Of a stretch of 7,492 nt of DNA, positions 1 to 7,492 are shown piece after piece (positions within the stretch are counted from its first letter, which is position 1; each line of letters opens with the position of its first letter). The stretch covers positions 1-7,492 of the forward strand of contig CAMRBO010000021.1 in NCBI GenBank assembly GCA_947040465.1. Direction: 5' to 3'. The notes under the pieces are model-generated. The model had not been told where the DNA came from. It worked only from the letters and a program-made list of their open reading frames with translations, and did no database searches. The stretch is from an uncultured Mycoplasma sp. GTDB lineage: Bacteria; Bacillota_I; Bacilli_A; Mycoplasmatales; Metamycoplasmataceae. A program made the translations under genes and the position numbers.

Positions 1-349
1 TTTTGTTGGTTATTCTCCAGAAATAACTAAAGATATTCTTGAGGCTAGAGGTTTGGGTTTGTTAGACATAAGAACTATATATGGGGATAGAGCAATTAGA
101 AGTAAAACTAACATTGATCTTGTAGTTGAATTAAAAAATGCAGAAGAAATAGTTGAATTTGATAGAATTGGTAATAAAAATTTGTTATATTCTATATTAG
201 GTGGTAAAATTAGTAAAATAAATATCCCTATTAAAGCGGGGAGAAGTGCTTCATCATTAGTTGTAGCAGCAGCAAATTTATTTATTTCTAAACAAAGCGG
301 AATTGACGCATTAAAAATTATTGAAGAAAGGACTAAAGCGAATGAATAA
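1..349 (+). CDS. hprK: HPr kinase/phosphorylase, C-terminal part (5'-truncated by window edge)
   Basis: HPr kinase/phosphorylase phosphorylates and dephosphorylates a serine of HPr, the phosphocarrier of the sugar phosphotransferase system, and so sets sugar uptake and carbon regulation in the cytoplasm. Only the last 115 codons are present; the frame is open from base 2 to the TAA at 347-349. The family signature is visible near the left end as LEARGLGLLDIRTIYG, which corresponds to the 'E-RGLGI-(D/N)V-T-(L/Y)(F/Y)G' block of the family. It is followed by the conserved R-x-KTNIDLVVEL stretch and the C-terminal IPIKAGRSASSLVVAAA segment that matches 'IPV(R/K)PGRN-A---E-AA'. The Walker A loop and catalytic residues lie upstream, outside the window. 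Full-length family members are about 310 residues. The stop overlaps the start of lgt by 8 bases, so the two are probably translationally coupled in one operon. Identification is firm on the signature; activity cannot be judged from this part. Confidence 0.93.
   Translation, partial: FVGYSPEITKDILEARGLGLLDIRTIYGDRAIRSKTNIDLVVELKNAEEIVEFDRIGNKNLLYSILGGKISKINIPIKAGRSASSLVVAAANLFISKQSGIDALKIIEERTKANE
327..332 (+). promoter_or_regulatory. Shine-Dalgarno of lgt
   Basis: AAAGGA lies inside the end of hprK, nine bases before the ATG at 342. It supports that ATG as the lgt start over the in-frame TTG at 321, which has no comparable site before it. Confidence 0.65.
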
Positions 350-1250
350 CTTAAATAAATCAAGTGGTGGATATGTTCAAGGTGTTTCAATGGATAGTTT
401 TATTCCCTTGTATCCATTTTGTATAATTATTGGTATGTTTCTTTCAATTATAACAGTTGCTTACTTTTGGAGAAGAGAAAAATATCCACTTGAGTTACTT
501 TTGAAAATAATAATAATAACAATACCAACAGCAATTCTTGGAGCGAGATTATTTTATATATTTGAGAGATTAATTTATAATCCTAGCGATCCATTTCCAG
601 GATCTGCTTGATATGCCATTTGAGAAGGTGGACTTTCAATACAGGGTGGAGTAGTTGTGCCCACTATACTTGTTCTCTTATTTGTTAGAAAACACAAAGA
701 TATTATAGATATTAGACAAGCTTTTGGGATGATATTACCAACTGTTTTGATTGGTCAATCTGTCGGAAGATGAGGTAACTTTGCCAACCATGAAGTTTAT
801 GGTAAGATAGTGGAAGAGTGAGAAGTTTCGTGATTAGGACCATTTATATCTTCTCATATGTTTATTGCTGATTTCGCAGGAGGGACCCCTAACTTTAGAG
901 CGCCTTTGTTTTTATATGAGTCCATAACTTCTATGGCGGGATATTTCTTGATTGTTTGAGTAGTATTTAATTTTGGATTAACAAAACCAGGAACTCCAGG
1001 TGCGTTATATTTAATATGATATGGAATAACAAGAGTTGCGATGGAACCCTTGCGTGAAGAATCTTATGTTTATTATACAATTCTTTCTGTCGTATCTATA
1101 GTTGCTGGTTTAATTTTGGTATTTTATTTTTATAAACAATCATTCAAATTATACAATATTCAAATTACTGGAAAATACAAAAAATATATATTAAAAAATC
1201 AACAAAAGCCTGTATTAGTTGTAACAGGTAAAAAGTGAATAAATGAATAA
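342..1250 (+). CDS. lgt: Prolipoprotein diacylglyceryl transferase
   Basis: Lgt moves a diacylglyceryl group from phosphatidylglycerol to the lipobox cysteine of prolipoproteins, in the cytoplasmic membrane; lipoproteins dominate the Mollicute surface. The protein is 302 residues, normal for the family. Several hydrophobic stretches suggest about seven membrane helices. Family blocks are in order: GARLFYIFE (67-75), IWEGGLSIQGG (93-103), GRWGNFANHEVYG (142-154, with the family-conserved Arg143), PLFLYES, and GITRVAMEPLREE (228-240). Eight of nine Trp codons are UGA (609, 621, 771, 819, 831, 957, 1017, 1236); with the standard code the gene would appear shattered. The ATG at 342 is chosen for its Shine-Dalgarno. 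It overlaps hprK by 8 bases and trxB by 8 bases. Oddities: Gln101 replaces the His of the usual (H)GG(L) motif, and Arg replaces the His that usually starts the HP--LYE block. Identification is firm. Confidence 0.95.
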
Positions 1251-2160
1251 TATTTTATATGATTTAATAGTTATAGGCTCAGGTCCTGGAGGGATGAATT
1301 GTGCTCTTTATGCAGCTAGAGCAAACTTGAAAGTTTTGGTAATTGAAAAGGGCGCTCCTGGAGGTAAGATGACTATGACTTTCAAAGTTGAAAATTGAAT
1401 AGGTGATGAATCAATTTCAGGCGCAAAACTTGCATTAAGAATGTTGAAACATACAAAAGAGGCAGGTGTAGAACATAAATATGGAGAAGTTGAAAAAATA
1501 GAATCATTATCAGAATTTGATAAATTAGTTATATTAACTGATAAAACAATTTTAAGATCTAAATCAATTGTTATTGCAACAGGAATGATAAATAGAGTTC
1601 CTGAAGACATTATAGGAATTAAAGAATATGAAAATAAAGGTGTATCATATTGTGTAATATGTGATGGTCCTTTCAATAAAAATAAGCCAGCAGCGGTTGT
1701 TGGTGGTGGAAATAGTGCTCTCGAAGAATCTATATATTTATCTTCTTTAGCTAGTGAAGTCAATATTTTTATAAAAGACAACGTTTCAATTGCTGATAAA
1801 GTAATAATTGATGATGCAAATAAAATTAAAAATATCAACATATTTTACAATTCATTTGTTATCAAATTAGAGGGTAAATCAAATTTAGAGGAAATAATTG
1901 TAAATATAAATGGTAAAGAAAGCAAAATGCCCATAAATGCACTTTTCCCTTATATAGGATTTATACCCGTTGCTTCTTTTGCTGCTCATCTTGATATATT
2001 TGATGAAAAAGGTTTTATAATAAGTGATGACAATATGGAAACTAAAGAAAAAGGAATATATGCAATTGGAGATGTTAAAGTCAAAAATGTAAGGCAAATA
2101 ATTACTGCTGCATCTGATGGAGCAATAGCTGGTAAGGTGTTAGGAAATAAAATAAAATAA
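1243..2160 (+). CDS. trxB: Thioredoxin reductase-like FAD protein (NADPH motif degenerate)
   Basis: Thioredoxin reductase passes electrons through FAD and a disulfide to thioredoxin in the cytoplasm. The protein is 305 residues, typical for the low-molecular-weight class. An FAD-binding GSGPGG is at 12-17 and GAPGGKM at 38-44. The redox-active CVICDG is at 137-142 (Cys137, Cys140). A second dinucleotide site, GGGNSALEES, is at 154-163, and the C-terminal FAD block contains YAIGDV. A UGA Trp lies at 1396-1398. The stretch after the second Rossmann strand (about 172-186, EVNIFIKDNVSIADK) lacks the HRR---R basic motif that binds the NADPH 2'-phosphate in standard TrxB, so the electron donor may not be NADPH. 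The start ATG overlaps the end of lgt by 8 bases, with only a weak ribosome site, which suggests translational coupling. The fold and redox site are clear; the cofactor preference is inference. Confidence 0.9.
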
Positions 2161-2180
2161 AAATTTCTCTAATAATAAAT

Positions 2181-2199
2181 TTTTAATTTATAATTAAAA
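2181..2199 (+). other. AT-only hairpin in the trxB to FtsZ-like gap, containing a TATAAT box
   Basis: The 107-bp gap after trxB holds a perfect 8-bp stem with a 3-base loop, made only of A and T. A consensus TATAAT (2189-2194) lies across its loop and right arm, but no recognisable -35 box sits 16-18 bases upstream. It could be a weak terminator for hprK-lgt-trxB, a promoter -10 for the next gene, or chance in AT-rich DNA. Nothing else is recognisable in the gap apart from the Shine-Dalgarno at its end. Confidence 0.25.
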
Positions 2200-2254
2200 G
2201 ATATTTATTGTTTTTATTTTCACGAATGGAAAACTAAATTTCTACAACAACTAA

Positions 2255-2262
2255 AAGGTGGA
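2255..2262 (+). promoter_or_regulatory. Shine-Dalgarno of the FtsZ-like gene
   Basis: AAGGTGGA lies five bases before the ATG at 2268. It is one of the best ribosome sites in the window, fixes the start, and shows that the gene is translated independently of trxB. Confidence 0.65.
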
Positions 2263-2267
2263 CTAAT

Positions 2268-3389
2268 ATGTTTGATAAAAAAGAAATAAAGAATTTTAAA
2301 AGAGATTTTGTTGCCAACACTATAATTATTTATTTTTCAGATTCAGAATTAGGTGATTTTGAAGGAATTCACAAATCTGTAAGATCAAATACAAGATTTT
2401 TAAAAATAGGAATGAATAATTCAAAATATGATTCAAATGTTACTGAAAAAAATAAATTTGAATCAGATTTTTTATCGTGAGAATCACAAGATTCAAATGA
2501 CAATATCATTCCGGCTGCAAAATTTTTTCAAAATAACATTAAAGAAATTAAAAGAATATTAAAAGATGCAGATTTAGCAATTATTTTATATAAGTCGGAT
2601 AATATTCAAATGCTATCGTATGTTAGAGAATTTGCATATGTTTTGGATAAATTTGATGTATTTTCATTTCATTGTATTGTTGAGAATTTTGTTTCTAGTA
2701 AAAAAGAAAGAAAACTTTATGATAGATTGATGAGTGATGCAGTTAAATACTCTCAACCATTTATTGTAATTTCGGAAGCGACAATTATTGATTCGTACGA
2801 AGATGCAGATATTGTTAATAGAAAAAATTTTATTTCAAAATTTACTTCAGATTTAATAGAATCTATTGTTGTTCCTTTTGTTGAACCTAATTTAAATCCC
2901 AATCATTTTTCTTTGATTAAATCTTTATTTTATGCAAATTCCAAAAACTTTTTGAATAAAGTTGTTCCAACAATAGGTGTTTCTAATTCAAAAGTTGATT
3001 GATTAGATATTTCCATTATTCAAGCTTTATCAAATCCCATGTTTTATGGTTCATTTAATGCTTCTAAAACTTTTATAGTGACAATCAAAACTCCTTATTT
3101 GACAAACAAAATGACTTATAGAATTGAACACATACTAAAGTCTATTATTGGTGATGACAAGAAGTTTGTTATTTGTAAATATATTGGTGATTTTGAAATT
3201 GATTTATATAGTCAAATAACCATTTTAGCTTTAAATGTTGAAGAATCAAAATTAATTTTATTGCCAAAGGATATAGAAAAGCATATTAAAAATATTTTAA
3301 ATGAAGTTCAAAATTCTAAAAAAATATTTAGTGATGAATCTACAAAAACTATACTCATAGACACTCCTGGAAAAAAACTTAAAAAGTAA
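2268..3389 (+). CDS. Divergent FtsZ/tubulin-like protein, probably lacking GTPase activity
   Basis: The protein is 373 residues with UGA Trp codons at 71 and 245. Compared by eye with remembered bacterial FtsZ sequences, it is collinear. AAKFFQNNIKEIKRILKDAD (83-102) fits 'KKAAEES-E-IEEALKGAD'. LAIILY (103-108) takes the place of the strand before the G-box. DVFSFHCIVENF (130-141) fits the 'LTV-VVT-PF-FEG' strand, and FIVISEATII (165-174) fits 'LI-IPN--LL'. NPMFYGSFNASKTFIVTIKT (256-275) fits 'SPLL----GA-GVL-NITGG', and ITILALNV (317-324) fits the strand ending 'VTVIATG'. No N-terminal GGxGNN and no GGGTGTG are present; the latter is YKSDNIQ (108-114). The T7-loop NLDFAD equivalent is NLNPNHF (208-214) without acidic residues. 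It should therefore neither bind nor hydrolyse GTP in the normal way. A partner for genuine FtsZ or a separate filament are possibilities (inference). Its upstream neighbour is the hprK-lgt-trxB operon. The gene itself is certain; the homology is moderately sure. Confidence 0.62.
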
Positions 3390-3409
3390 TACTTTTAAAA
3401 ATATTGATA

Positions 3410-3442
3410 AAAAATTAACCTTAGTTTGTATGGTTAATTTTT
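3410..3442. terminator. Bidirectional intrinsic terminator between convergent genes
   Basis: AAAAATTAACC (3410-3420) pairs perfectly with GGTTAATTTTT (3432-3442) around an 11-base loop. The right arm ends in five T for plus-strand transcripts and the left arm gives the matching U-run for minus-strand transcripts. It sits 20 bases after the FtsZ-like stop and 9 bases past the topA stop, so it can end both convergent units. The stem has only two G-C pairs, as is common in Mollicutes. Confidence 0.7.
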
Positions 3443-3451
3443 ATATGAAAT

Positions 3452-5284
3452 TTATTTATTTATTTTTTTAAGAAAAGCAAATCTCTTTTTAGCTTTAGGA
3501 TTTTTTGTGAACTTACATTCTGGAAAATTATTACATCCAATAAATTCTTCTCCATGTCTAGAATGTTTGTATATTAATTGACCTTTATCATCCGGACATA
3601 TTTCGCCAACCAGCTTAGGAATCAAGATAGTTTTTTCTAATTTCAATTCAGCCGTTTTATATGATTCGTTAAATCTATTTCAAAATTGTTCCATTGTAAA
3701 TTTATAATCAATCTTCCCTTCGGCAATTAAATCTAAATCAGCTTCTACACGGGCTGTATAACCTTCGGTAATTTCGTTCGGAAATCCTTCTATCAGTTTT
3801 ATTATTACCTGCTCTCCAAACTCTGTAGCTCTAAGGGATTTTCCTTCTTTTTCAACAAATTGACGATCTACAATCTTGCTGACAGTTGCTGCAAAAGTTG
3901 AAGGTCTACCTACTTTGATTTCATCAAGCTTTTGAATTAACGATCCATCATTAAATCTTGCAGGGGGTTTTGTTTCGTGAGCAGTATTGATATATTCTTT
4001 AACGTTAATCATTTGCCCCTTTTCATATTTGGGTAATTCTTTAGAGTCTTCATAACCTTTAAGTTTAAGATATCCATCAAATATCACTTTGGAAGAAGAT
4101 AACTTAAAAAAGTGATTAGAATTTTTGAGGTTATATCTTAAAATTTCTCTTTTAGGAACTGTCATAATAGCTTGCATTGTTGTGTAGTAAATTAAAGAGT
4201 ATATTTTTTTTTCAGAAGGTGACAAAGAATACTTTGCACTTGCTTTTGTTGGCGTTAATCCTATATCAGTTGGTCTAATCGCCTCGTGGGCATCTTGATC
4301 ACCAGCAATACCTTTTATGGTGTCAGAAACATACTCTGGTCCAAAAACATGTTTAATGTATGATTTTGCCCCATTTAAAAAAGGTATTGATAATCTGGTA
4401 GAGTCAGTACGTGGATAAGAAATAAGACCTCCATCACCGAAACCTTCATATAATCTCTGTAGAGCTGATTGAGTTGCCTTTGAAGACATATCAGCTTTTT
4501 TGTATAAAACAGCTTGTTTTAGGGGAGTTTTACTAGCGTCATTTTTAATTGTTGTAGAAATCTCATTAACTTCTAACGGTCCTTTTAATGAATTATAAAC
4601 TTCATCAATGTTTTCCGGAAGAACTCAACTCTTGTCGATATCAGTATTTTTTGGATTAAAATAAGTGGCAGTGATCTCATCGTTGATAACTGCATCAATT
4701 GTATTATATTTTACAGGAATAAAAGCCCTAATTTCATTTTCACGATCAACAACTAACTTTAAAGCAATAGATTGAACTCTTCCTGCAGTTGGTGCTATTG
4801 GATAATTAGACAACTTAGTTTTAATTAAGTTAGTTAGTTTGAATCCAATAATTCTATCAAGCATTCTTCTGGCTTTTTGCGCCTTAACCAAATCTTCATC
4901 TATTACAGTAGGATTTGCGATTGCACTTAAAACAGCCTCTTTAGTAATTTCGTTATATCTAATTCTCTTATATTTATCTTTTATATCTAAAAATTCTATA
5001 AGATTATCTCCTATAGCTTCACCTTCACGATCTAAATCAGTCGCTATATAAACAATATCAACTTTTTTGGCATGTTTTTTTAATCTTTCAACAACATCTT
5101 TTTTAGATGGTTCTATCAAATATTTCGGTTCTCAATTTTCAAAATCAATTCCTAATCTTCCTTCTCCAGAAGTGGACATTTTTACAATATGACCAACTGA
5201 AGCTAATACTTCATAATCATCTCCAAGATACTTTTTTATTGTTTTTTCTTTATTGGGGGATTCCACTATTACTAAATAATTCAT
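3452..5284 (-). CDS. topA: DNA topoisomerase I (type IA)
   Basis: This enzyme relaxes negatively supercoiled DNA by cutting one strand through a 5'-phosphotyrosine. The protein is 610 residues, with UGA Trp codons read through. The start MNYLVIVESPNKEKTI matches the family N-terminus, including the TOPRIM Glu8. The metal-binding triad is in ATDLDREGEA (Asp83, Asp85, Glu87). The PTAGRVQSIALKLVVDRE block follows. The catalytic tyrosine is Tyr290 in GLISYPRTDS, and DAHEAIRPTD and VGRPSTFAATVSKIVDR complete the core. The C-terminus has a single zinc-ribbon-like unit with Cys563, Cys584 and Cys590; the usual second Cys of CPxC is Asp566, so it may bind no zinc. There is no Shine-Dalgarno before the ATG, and a promoter-like element is very close. 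It lies 42 bp downstream of yebC on the same strand and converges on the FtsZ-like gene. The assignment is secure. Confidence 0.97.
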
Positions 5285-5291
5285 ATTTCTA

Positions 5292-5319
5292 AATATACCA
5301 TAAAAACATATATAATCAA
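5292..5319 (-). promoter_or_regulatory. Putative topA promoter, extended -10, close to the ATG
   Basis: On the minus strand a TTGATT (5319-5314) is separated by 16 bases from TATATT (5297-5292), which is preceded by TGG, the extended -10 form TGn. The gap from the end of the -10 to the topA ATG is seven bases. Transcription would then begin at or next to the start codon, giving a leaderless or nearly leaderless mRNA. This agrees with the missing Shine-Dalgarno. In DNA this AT-rich a chance match is possible. Confidence 0.45.
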
Positions 5320-5326
5320 ATCAAGT

Positions 5327-6064
5327 TTACTCTAAAATAGATAAATCAACATTATGAAACACTTCTTGAATATCTTCATTATCTTCAAATCGTTCAATTG
5401 TTGCGATGAATTGTTCGACATCTTCTTTTGAAAGAACTATTTTTTCAGGAGAAACATATGTAACTTCCGCAGTTTCGAAATCACTAATTCCTAATTTTTC
5501 TAATGAATCCTTAACAGGGTTTAAATCCGAAGGTAGTGTGTAAATAGTTAAATATTCATCATTTATTTCAACGTCTGAAGCACCAGAATCAATTGCAGAC
5601 ATTGTTAAGTCATCTTCGTTTCCATCAGATATTTTAATTTCTAGAATACCTCGTCTTTCAAAATTATAAGGAATAGATCCAGCTTTGCCAATAGCTCCAT
5701 TAGCTTTTTTAAATAAAAATTGAACTTCAGATGAAACTCTATTGTAATTATCTGATAAACAAACGACAAGTAGAATTATTCCTTGTTTAAGATTTCCTGA
5801 ATAAATAATTTCCTTGAAATTAGCGCCTGCCGATCCTGTTCCTGACCCCTTTTCAATAGCTTTTTCAATATTTGCTTTAGGCATTGATTTTGCTTTTGCT
5901 TTATTGATCGCTAATCTTAAAGATGAATTTGAATTAACATCAGGTCCTCCTAATGCAGCTGCAACCATTATTTCTTTCGAAAATTTTGCAAATATTTTAG
6001 ATCTCATTGCATCTTGTGCTCCTTTACGATGTTTTATATTTGATCACTTTGAATGTCCTGCCAT
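5327..6064 (-). CDS. yebC: YebC/PmpR family protein
   Basis: The family was first described as DNA-binding transcription regulators; recent work on bacterial members, and on the mitochondrial relative TACO1, links it to translation through proline-rich stretches. Which role applies here is not visible. The protein is 245 residues, the usual size. The N-terminus has the family block MAGHSKW-SNIKHRKGAQD, where Trp7 is UGA (6046-6044), so a standard-code reading would wrongly begin at the Met at 6007. The following segments KIFAKFSKEI, LRLAINKAK and MPKANIEKAIEKG are typical, as are the YSGN block and the acidic C-terminal half. AAGGAA (6076-6071) lies six bases before the ATG. It stands between ligA (50 bp upstream) and topA (42 bp downstream) on the same strand and may be co-transcribed with ligA. 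Confidence 0.95.
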
Positions 6065-6070
6065 ATTTAT

Positions 6071-6076
6071 TTCCTT
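6071..6076 (-). promoter_or_regulatory. Shine-Dalgarno of yebC
   Basis: AAGGAA on the minus strand, six bases before the ATG at 6064. It confirms the long start that includes the UGA-encoded Trp7. Confidence 0.65.
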
Positions 6077-6114
6077 ATATTGTTTTTAATAGTTAATTAA
6101 AATTTTAACATTTT

Positions 6115-7492
6115 TTAAAGTTCTTTAATAAAATCCATTATTACTTTTTCAAAAATAATTTTAACACCTAATATTTCTGCTTTCGCTTTTTTACTTCCAA
6201 AATCATCTCCACAAATTAAATAATCAGTTTTATTTGAAATTGCAGATATTACTTTTCCACCATTGTCTTCAATGATGGTTTTTAAATCATTTCTGTTAAT
6301 TTTAAATTTACCTGTAATAACAAATGTTTTGTTTGTAAAAAAATTATTATCATTATGATTTATAATTTTTTCTTTATGAGGGTTGATACCTAAAGATATT
6401 AATTCTTCAATATCTTTAATATTTTCAGGTTCTTTTAAAAAATCAAGTAAAGAATTTAATGTGATTGGCCCAATATCTTTAATATTTTCAAGTTTTTTAA
6501 AATCAAATGTTATAAAGTTTGAAAAACATTTTATTTCTTCAGCCAATAATTTACAATTTCTTTCTCCGAGATGATTGATTCCTAACGCAAATAAAGTGGA
6601 AGGCAAATTTTTATTTTTCGACTCTTCAATCGAATTTAAAAGGTTATATAAAGATTTTTCTCCAATTCTCGGTATTTGGTTTATTTCATCAATTTTTTTG
6701 CTAATTGAATAAATATCAGGGAATCTTTTAATGATTCCTAATTCATAAAATTTCCTAATTCAAGATTCCCCTAAACCCGAAATATCCATTCCCTTTCGAG
6801 AAGAGAAATGAATTATTTTCCTTATTCTTATTTCAGGGCAATAATCATTTTGACATAACTGATCAGTTTCTAAATAATTATCAATTAATTTTTCATTACA
6901 ATAAGGACAGTACAATATTTTGGAAAATACATTTTTATTATTCTTCCTCGAAAGTGAAAAAACTTTTGGTATTATTTCTCCTGCTTTTTTAATCATCACA
7001 TCATCACCTATATTGATATCAAGCTTATTTATATAATTGAAATTATGTAGTGTTGCTGCAGTGACAATTGTTCCCTTTAATGATACAGGTTCTAATTGTG
7101 CATTATAAGTAACCATACCAGTTCTTCCAATGGTTACTGTTATGTTTAGTAATTTCGTTTCAACTAATTCATCATTAAATTTATATGCCATATTATATTT
7201 TGGAAATTTAGAAGTAAATCCTAATTTATCATAATGTAAAATATTATTAAGTTTAATTACAATTCCATCTGTTTCAAAACCAATACTATTTCTTGTTTGT
7301 TCAAAATTATCAATATATGAAAAAATTTTATTAATATCATTTGTTAATAAGTTATTTTCTAAAATTTTAAAATTGTTTTTCTTTAAAAATAATAATGAGT
7401 CACTAAATGTATTTATAAAGTGTGTTTCAGGAGAAACAATTTCGTAAACAAAACAAGATAAGTTTCTTTGTTTTACAATTTTTTTATTGATT
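6115..7492 (-). CDS. ligA: NAD-dependent DNA ligase, C-terminal two thirds (5' end beyond window)
   Basis: LigA seals nicks in duplex DNA using NAD+, in replication and repair. There are 458 codons here; full-length enzymes are about 670 residues, so roughly the first 210, with the adenylated KxDG lysine, are outside. In fragment numbering, the adenylation domain ends with FETDGIVIK (DG at 75-76) and TSKFPKYNMAYKF (93-105). The OB domain holds IGRTG (121-125) and GTIVTAATLHN (140-150). A four-cysteine zinc finger is formed by Cys195, Cys198, Cys213 and Cys218. Helix-hairpin-helix repeats include IPRIGEKSL, LFALGINHLGERN and IKDIGPITL. A BRCT domain runs from about 382 to 458 (FVITGKF, DNGGKVISAISNKTDYLI). 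A UGA Trp is at 244, in ISGLGESWIRKF. All domains look intact. An internal 20-base direct repeat lies in the helix-hairpin-helix part. yebC follows 50 bp downstream. Confidence 0.97.
6408..6490. repeat. Direct repeat of 20 bases inside ligA
   Basis: Positions 6408-6427 and 6471-6490 are identical, 63 bases apart (21 codons, in frame), and similarity continues for about 15 bases beyond. Both copies encode ENIKDI (fragment residues 335-340 and 356-361), each preceded by a DF-K element. This may be a small in-frame duplication or convergence in AT-rich coding DNA. Confidence 0.6.

Noticed and set aside
321..341. TTG at 321 as the lgt start
   Set aside because: It would add seven charged residues with no ribosome site before them; ATG 342 has AAAGGA at proper spacing.
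10..390. Minus-strand open frame opposite hprK and the start of lgt
   Set aside because: hprK has its family signature in the plus frame; this hydrophobic translation reflects the reverse complement of an AT-rich gene.
1308..1841. Minus-strand open frame of 177 codons opposite trxB
   Set aside because: It is a shadow of trxB, which carries clear family motifs; its translation is low-complexity with no recognisable domain and no ribosome site.
2268..3389. The FtsZ-like gene as a pseudogene broken by TGA at 2478 and 3000
   Set aside because: All genes here use UGA as Trp, the frame is constant throughout, and a good Shine-Dalgarno precedes one continuous 373-residue protein.
5814..6089. Plus-strand open frame opposite the start of yebC
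   Set aside because: The conserved YebC N-terminus lies on the minus strand; the plus frame has no support.
6090..6114. Palindromic AT stretch between ligA and yebC as a terminator
   Set aside because: The TTAAAATTTTAA-type symmetry has no G-C pairs and no clear U-run hairpin; yebC follows directly on the same strand.

Overview
The window is AT-rich DNA that reads sensibly only with UGA as tryptophan (genetic code 4). In-frame TGA codons fall where conserved Trp or aromatic residues are expected, for example in Lgt (GR-W-GNF), YebC (GHSK-W-SN) and LigA. Together with the gene content and the hprK-lgt-trxB order, this points to a Mollicute. The Spiroplasma/Entomoplasma/Mesoplasma/Mycoplasma mycoides side of the class is my inference, not proven. 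I see no tRNA, rRNA, CRISPR array, insertion sequence or phage gene.

Left part, plus strand (1-3389): the 3' end of hprK (HPr kinase/phosphorylase), lgt (prolipoprotein diacylglyceryl transferase) and trxB (thioredoxin-reductase-like flavoprotein) form a tight operon. Each gene overlaps the next by the same 8 bases. After a 107-bp AT-rich gap with a good Shine-Dalgarno comes a 373-residue gene. Aligned by eye, it is collinear with the FtsZ/tubulin fold but lacks the GTP-binding G-box and the catalytic T7-loop acidic residues. It is the most interesting object here: a candidate FtsZ-like pseudo-GTPase.

Middle (3390-3451): a convergent gap with a perfect 11-bp stem flanked by A and T tracts, probably a bidirectional terminator.

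Right part, minus strand (3452-7492): ligA (NAD-dependent DNA ligase, N-terminus beyond the window), yebC and topA run in the same direction, with ligA upstream. They serve DNA ligation, translation/regulation and DNA supercoiling. topA has no Shine-Dalgarno, and an extended -10-like promoter sits so close to its ATG that the mRNA may be leaderless.

The two arms have little functional link: carbon regulation, lipoprotein maturation, thiol redox and a possible division/cytoskeletal protein on the left; DNA topology, ligation and YebC on the right. Most of the window is housekeeping sequence. The unusual points are the FtsZ-like gene, a TrxB without the NADPH-phosphate-binding basic motif, and small departures from family consensus in Lgt and TopA.
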